From Trypanosoma brucei gambiense DAL972 (taxonomy: Eukaryota; Euglenozoa; Kinetoplastea; Trypanosomatida; Trypanosomatidae): a stretch of DNA of 64,000 bases. The stretch covers positions 186,001-250,000 of the forward strand of contig NC_026742.1 in the NCBI RefSeq assembly GCF_000210295.1. The letters run 5' to 3'. The notes under the pieces are model-generated. The model was given only the letters and a program-made list of their open reading frames with translations. It had not been told where the DNA came from and searched no databases. The first letter of the stretch is position 1. Each line of letters starts with the position of its first letter. Positions 60,501 to 64,000 of this stretch are shown piece by piece. A program made the translations under genes and the position numbers.

Positions 60501-60809
60501 GGTACATTTTACAGGTATATAAAAAACGCGGTAACTACTCACCCCTATAATGACGGTAAAGAATCATTAAGGAATAATGAGGACCCCATGACCCAATGCA
60601 CAAGGAAACCTTCAACAGGTATATAAGGTGTGGGAAACATCCACCAAGATACCGCATCAATTGCATAAAATACTATCACCATTTAATCCTCACCATCCAT
60701 TTCGTGGACCACCTCTTCAATACCCCCTTTCCCTCCTCCTCCTCCTCCTCCTCCCACGTGGCACACGATGGTTACATGGGTTAGGAGGGAGAGACATAAG
60801 GAAAGAAAA

Positions 60810-60844
60810 AACAAACAAACAAACAAACAAACAAACAAACAAAC
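60810..60844. repeat. (CAAA)n microsatellite
   Basis: About nine tandem ACAA/CAAA tetranucleotides in the presumed 3' UTR of protein C. Confidence 0.9.
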
Positions 60845-61161
60845 GTACCAACAAAAAATCATACAATCAAGAATATCATGCGCTCACTCACCTTTAAATA
60901 CATATGTCCACATATATACATCAACATGAACATAAGGGGGTGATACTGCATCAAGGCAACAAAGCGGACACACAAGCACTAATTAGAATTTGGGTATTTG
61001 AGGGTGTGGACGAAGGAAAAAAAAAACAAGAGGAACAAAGGAGAAGAAAGAATAACAATAAAATTAATTGCTTTTTTTTTTTTGGTGTTCTAATACTGTC
61101 GCTGGTGGGCCCTTGTCGGCATTGATATGGGAGGGGGAAGGGGACTTCAAGATAGTCTAGT

Positions 61162-61794
61162 TTAGCTGTCATGTTGCTTGGTAATAACTTTCCCCATCTT
61201 GTGGTCAAGAAATAATGTTGCTAACGGGGTACCAGAGAGAAATACATTACATTCCAAGAAACGTTCCGCGTCCCCCTCTTCAGCACCGCATTCTTCATCC
61301 TCAAACGCAACTTCAAAACCTTCCTCTTCATCCTTGCCGTTTAGCAGTGGCTTCCACCCCGACCCACGGAAACGAACAACATGTTTGGTCGCATTACCGT
61401 CACTTCCAGGACCCGAAGACAGCAGAGATAAGGAGGGACCTCTACCGTTATCGCGCCCTGCAAACCTCCTGAGAGAAGCGACCTCGTTATTTTCTTTTGA
61501 TGGAGTTCGTTCTGCAATACTGGCGGCATCAGTTGAGGGTTCCACAGCTAATATAGTATCCAGTCTCTGTTCCGAGTCGCCAATGGTTGTATTTTCCGGT
61601 GACTCGCATGATGTAAATGCGGGGGACTCGCTGTCCGAAACTGTGGTAGCCTTGCGGCCTGAGCCGCTTTGAGGAGACATAACGGGAGCCGTGCCAAGGG
61701 GAGAGTTGATGGGTAAATTAAAACGTCTGCGAACCCAGTCGGGCATGGGGTGCCATGTGAGGCTATTGATTATATCTTCCGCGTAATACGGCAT
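61162..61794 (-). CDS. small paralogous protein C (HxMPxW / RFRxxxW family), divergent, 210 aa
   Basis: Third and most divergent member of the tandem family. It keeps the N-terminal block TWHPMPDWVRRRFN (residues 14-27) and the entry to the C-terminal domain, KHVVRFRGSGWKPLLNG, followed by FEVAFEDEECG and LATLFLDHKMG. The TD-x-LVV and DHSHD signatures of proteins A and B are degenerate, and the end (KVITKQHDS) is shorter. The linker is Ser/Thr-rich. The ATG is at 61792-61794. It is probably the oldest duplicate. Confidence 0.72.
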   Translation of the reverse strand: MPYYAEDIINSLTWHPMPDWVRRRFNLPINSPLGTAPVMSPQSGSGRKATTVSDSESPAFTSCESPENTTIGDSEQRLDTILAVEPSTDAASIAERTPSKENNEVASLRRFAGRDNGRGPSLSLLSSGPGSDGNATKHVVRFRGSGWKPLLNGKDEEEGFEVAFEDEECGAEEGDAERFLECNVFLSGTPLATLFLDHKMGKVITKQHDS

Positions 61795-63363
61795 CTTTCG
61801 TAAGTTACTGACTCAATTTCGTATTTGTGTAGGATTTTAAAAGGATCTTTGTATCACAGAAGGAATAAAAAACAACAACAAGATGAGAAAAAGTAATCGA
61901 ATACGCCTCAAAGCAAAGGTGACTCGCAAAGCGAAATAGTCACGTGAGAGATGACAATAGCAAAAACGGTAAGAACCAATTTATTCTGTCAATCAGAATA
62001 CGCCACCCACCGACCCACCCACCCATATATATATATATATATATATATCGCAACATGTTGGTTATCCTGACTCTCAAGAATTGTTACCAGTTCCTGCCAG
62101 ACATTTCAAACCCTTGCATGAACAATAAAAACTTTCAACGCCGGCAGGCCAACCGCTTACCATCTGTATGGTTATATATCATTTTCACACACCACACGGG
62201 CATTAAGATGCCTTACAAGTATGTATTTCTCCGAGTGTTCACACATATATTTATTGTGATGTACCAAAATGTGTGTATTATTGAAGCATAAATCCAATAT
62301 GTGTAAAAGAAACAAATTCACTTTTTGTTTCACCGTAACGAGAACGTGCTAGTCGTAGTGTTGGTAAAGGGAAAAAGGTAAGGAAATGTAAGGAAATAAA
62401 GGAAAACAAAATAACACGAACCACACGGTTCGATATCCGTACGTGCACATGTGCTCCACAACCACGAACGAATGATTAAAGAGAGCTTGTCACCCTTCAA
62501 CTTGCCTTCTTCAAGAATTTGTCTCATACCTTCATCACCCCACACTGTCGCAATCATCTGCATCGATTCATTTGTCAGTGTACAGACGAAAAATAAATAA
62601 ATAAATAATAATAATAATACGAATCAAAAAAAAAAGGCAGAAGATGGTTTTATGAGAACATGAATGTGTTTGGGTATTTGCGATATGTAAAGATAACAGA
62701 ATGGCTTGCGACAAAATAAGATAGTTAAACATAAACGAACTAACTGAAGTCCATCAGATCGCAAAACTTTTAATGTCGCGGTGTTTGGAAAATGAAGTTG
62801 CAGGTTGCATGCCTTTGTGTAATTATTCCGTGTCCTTTAACAAAAAAAAAAAAGAGGAGGGGAAAACACTCACCTGTGTTGAATCTATTTTCCTCTCACC
62901 ACTCTGACGGTAGTGAAGGATATAACAACGAAGCGATGAAGCGGTCGCTGCAAAGCGGTGTGCGAAACAATCAGTTTAACAAGACTACAAGAGGGGGAGG
63001 GAATGACGATAAAAATAATTCGAAGACGAACAAATAGACAAAAAAAATAATGTTAGAACAGAAAATGAGTGAACCAAGTACATGTAAGTGGGCGTTAGCT
63101 ACACATAGGTCAGATGTTCCACATGTTAGAATGCAGCGATGGGACCAAACAAAAGTTTTTCACCACCTCGAGGCACGAACCGCAGTCCTACCTAACACAA
63201 ATTGCCATACAACACAAGGCACTGCGTGCAAAGTCACACCATTTCCAGCACAAACCCCCGTTATATCATTCGGTGGTAATCTCATCTCTCTCCCTTTCCT
63301 TCTTCCATACTCAAACCCCAAACACCCTCTCGAGCGTCCCACGCACGTTGTTCTTTACCCCCG
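61795..63363. other. 1.6-kb intergenic region
   Basis: Contains (TA)n at 62023-62048, an (AATA)n-like run near 62590-62620 and A-rich sequence. A 77-codon minus frame at 62330-62563 and a GGTTCGATATCC motif near 62427 were examined and not accepted as a gene or tRNA. Confidence 0.55.
62023..62048. repeat. (TA)n microsatellite
   Basis: About thirteen TA units, 230 bp upstream of the ATG of protein C. Confidence 0.9.
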
Positions 63364-64000
63364 TTAGATTTCACTGGGTTTCTGGACGGAGGCAACATTT
63401 TCATCTAACATTGTGGCGACATTTGCTACCTTTATATTTATTGCTGCTTGGCCGTTATCATCAGACGCGCCTGCCTCTCGTCGTTGGATAACCTTATCCC
63501 TCTCATAATCCATCATCCGGCGCAGTAGTTTACTGTAGCTTTCAAACCATTGAAACTCCTTTGTTGTATAGTCACAGAACTTTCCTTCAGGGTTCATCAG
63601 GTACATGATGATGGAGTGGTCCACAAGATAGTCATCCTCGCTCAGTACTGTCTCATCAGGGAGAGCAAAGTAAACGCGGTACTGACGCGCCACTGATTCC
63701 ACTTCTTCCTGAGTGCCCACAAGCCCCAGAATCCGTGGGTTAAAATCTGCTAGATAATCCCGTATTTTCTCAGGTGTGTCACGGTGCGGATCGAGGGAAA
63801 TAAATATGGGCTGCCAGTAGTCACGACCCACCTTCTTGTCAAGGTGTTGAACGACACGGCTGAGCTTTGCCATCTCCTCCGGGCACACATCAGGGCAGTT
63901 GGTGAAACCAAAGTAAATGTAGAGCCACTTTCCAAGAAAGTCCTTTTCAGTGTAGCGGCGCCCATCGACGCCAATTAATGAGAAGGGCCCGCCAATGCTT
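63364..64000 (-). CDS. SCO1: SCO1/SenC-family copper chaperone, 5' end beyond the window
   Basis: Thioredoxin-fold protein of the SCO family, which delivers copper to cytochrome c oxidase subunit II in the mitochondrial inner membrane. The frame is open to the window edge: FSLIGVDGRRYTEKDFLGKW, YIYFGFTNCPDVCPEEM with the copper-binding CPDVC (C-x3-C), ISLDPHRDTPEKIRDY, and the copper-ligand His in LVDHSIIMYLM. These are all hallmark SCO motifs. The N-terminal presequence and membrane segment would lie to the right of position 64000. The C-terminal extension after the fold (about 45 residues) is hydrophilic. Stop TAA at 63364-63366. Confidence 0.93.
   Translation of the reverse strand, partial: SIGGPFSLIGVDGRRYTEKDFLGKWLYIYFGFTNCPDVCPEEMAKLSRVVQHLDKKVGRDYWQPIFISLDPHRDTPEKIRDYLADFNPRILGLVGTQEEVESVARQYRVYFALPDETVLSEDDYLVDHSIIMYLMNPEGKFCDYTTKEFQWFESYSKLLRRMMDYERDKVIQRREAGASDDNGQAAINIKVANVATMLDENVASVQKPSEI

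Larger units (their letters stand above)
60259..61161. other. intergenic region
   Basis: Contains the repeat copy and splice signal above, a (CTC)n-like run near 60729-60753 and (CAAA)n at 60810-60844. No gene. Confidence 0.6.

Noticed and set aside
62425..62440. GGTTCGATATCC resembling a tRNA B box
   Set aside because: The flanking bases do not form a normal T-arm and no acceptor or anticodon arm can be drawn.
62330..62563. Minus-strand frame of 77 codons starting at an ATG
   Set aside because: Only the first 30 residues look protein-like, upstream short ATGs and lack of a good pyrimidine tract argue against translation, and it fits as 3' UTR of the SCO1 gene.

Overview
The window looks like nuclear DNA of an African trypanosome of the Trypanosoma brucei group. 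Every convincing gene lies on the minus strand, no introns are needed, and the genes are separated by AT-rich gaps with pyrimidine tracts and AG dinucleotides just before the start codons, as expected for one polycistronic unit matured by trans-splicing. A pair of selenocysteine tRNA genes, a SUMO protease, several divergent protein kinases and a tandem family of small proteins fit this assignment. Chromosome 9 is my guess from memory of where the T. brucei SUMO protease maps; it is not proved here. Transcription runs from the right end of the window to the left.

Reading with transcription, right to left: a partial SCO1/SenC copper chaperone (63364-64000); three tandem paralogous small proteins (61162-61794, 59674-60258, 58247-58843) plus a truncated copy of the 5' end of the second (57251-57376); a 362-bp direct duplication, each copy carrying an identical tRNA-Sec, flanking a protein kinase (54233-56608) whose stop codon is followed directly by 206 more open codons in the same frame (53612-54232); a stand-alone methyltransferase resembling the C-terminal domain of the ovothiol enzyme OvoA; a PHD-finger protein; small and hypothetical proteins; an armadillo-like protein; a PQ-loop membrane protein; a hypothetical protein; an atypical kinase with an acylation signal (36692-39031); a SENP/Ulp1 SUMO protease (32159-34393); a small hypothetical protein; a CAMK-like kinase (24917-27994); a large pseudokinase (19518-23795); an RRM-like protein; a twin CX9C mitochondrial-type protein; and an FtsJ-like methyltransferase.

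The left 14.6 kb is one or two copies of a giant acidic protein built on a 17-residue (51-bp) repeat. A 100-N gap (8729-8828) separates a right piece (start codon, about 910 unique residues, about 36 repeats, part of the C-terminal tail) from a left piece (about 98 repeats and the full C-terminal tail). The tail and the first 12-13 repeats are present twice and are identical, after which the repeat pattern diverges. This is either an unmerged allele overlap or a tandem gene duplication whose junction lies in the gap.

The points most worth a second look are the duplicated tRNA-Sec genes inside a Pol II transcription unit, the in-frame stop that seems to split the kinase at 54233, the small-protein family with two conserved blocks and its truncated duplicate, and the two degenerate kinases that share an unusual replacement of HRD and DFG. 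Start codons given here are the first in-frame ATG; several open frames extend further upstream only by non-ATG codons and were trimmed.
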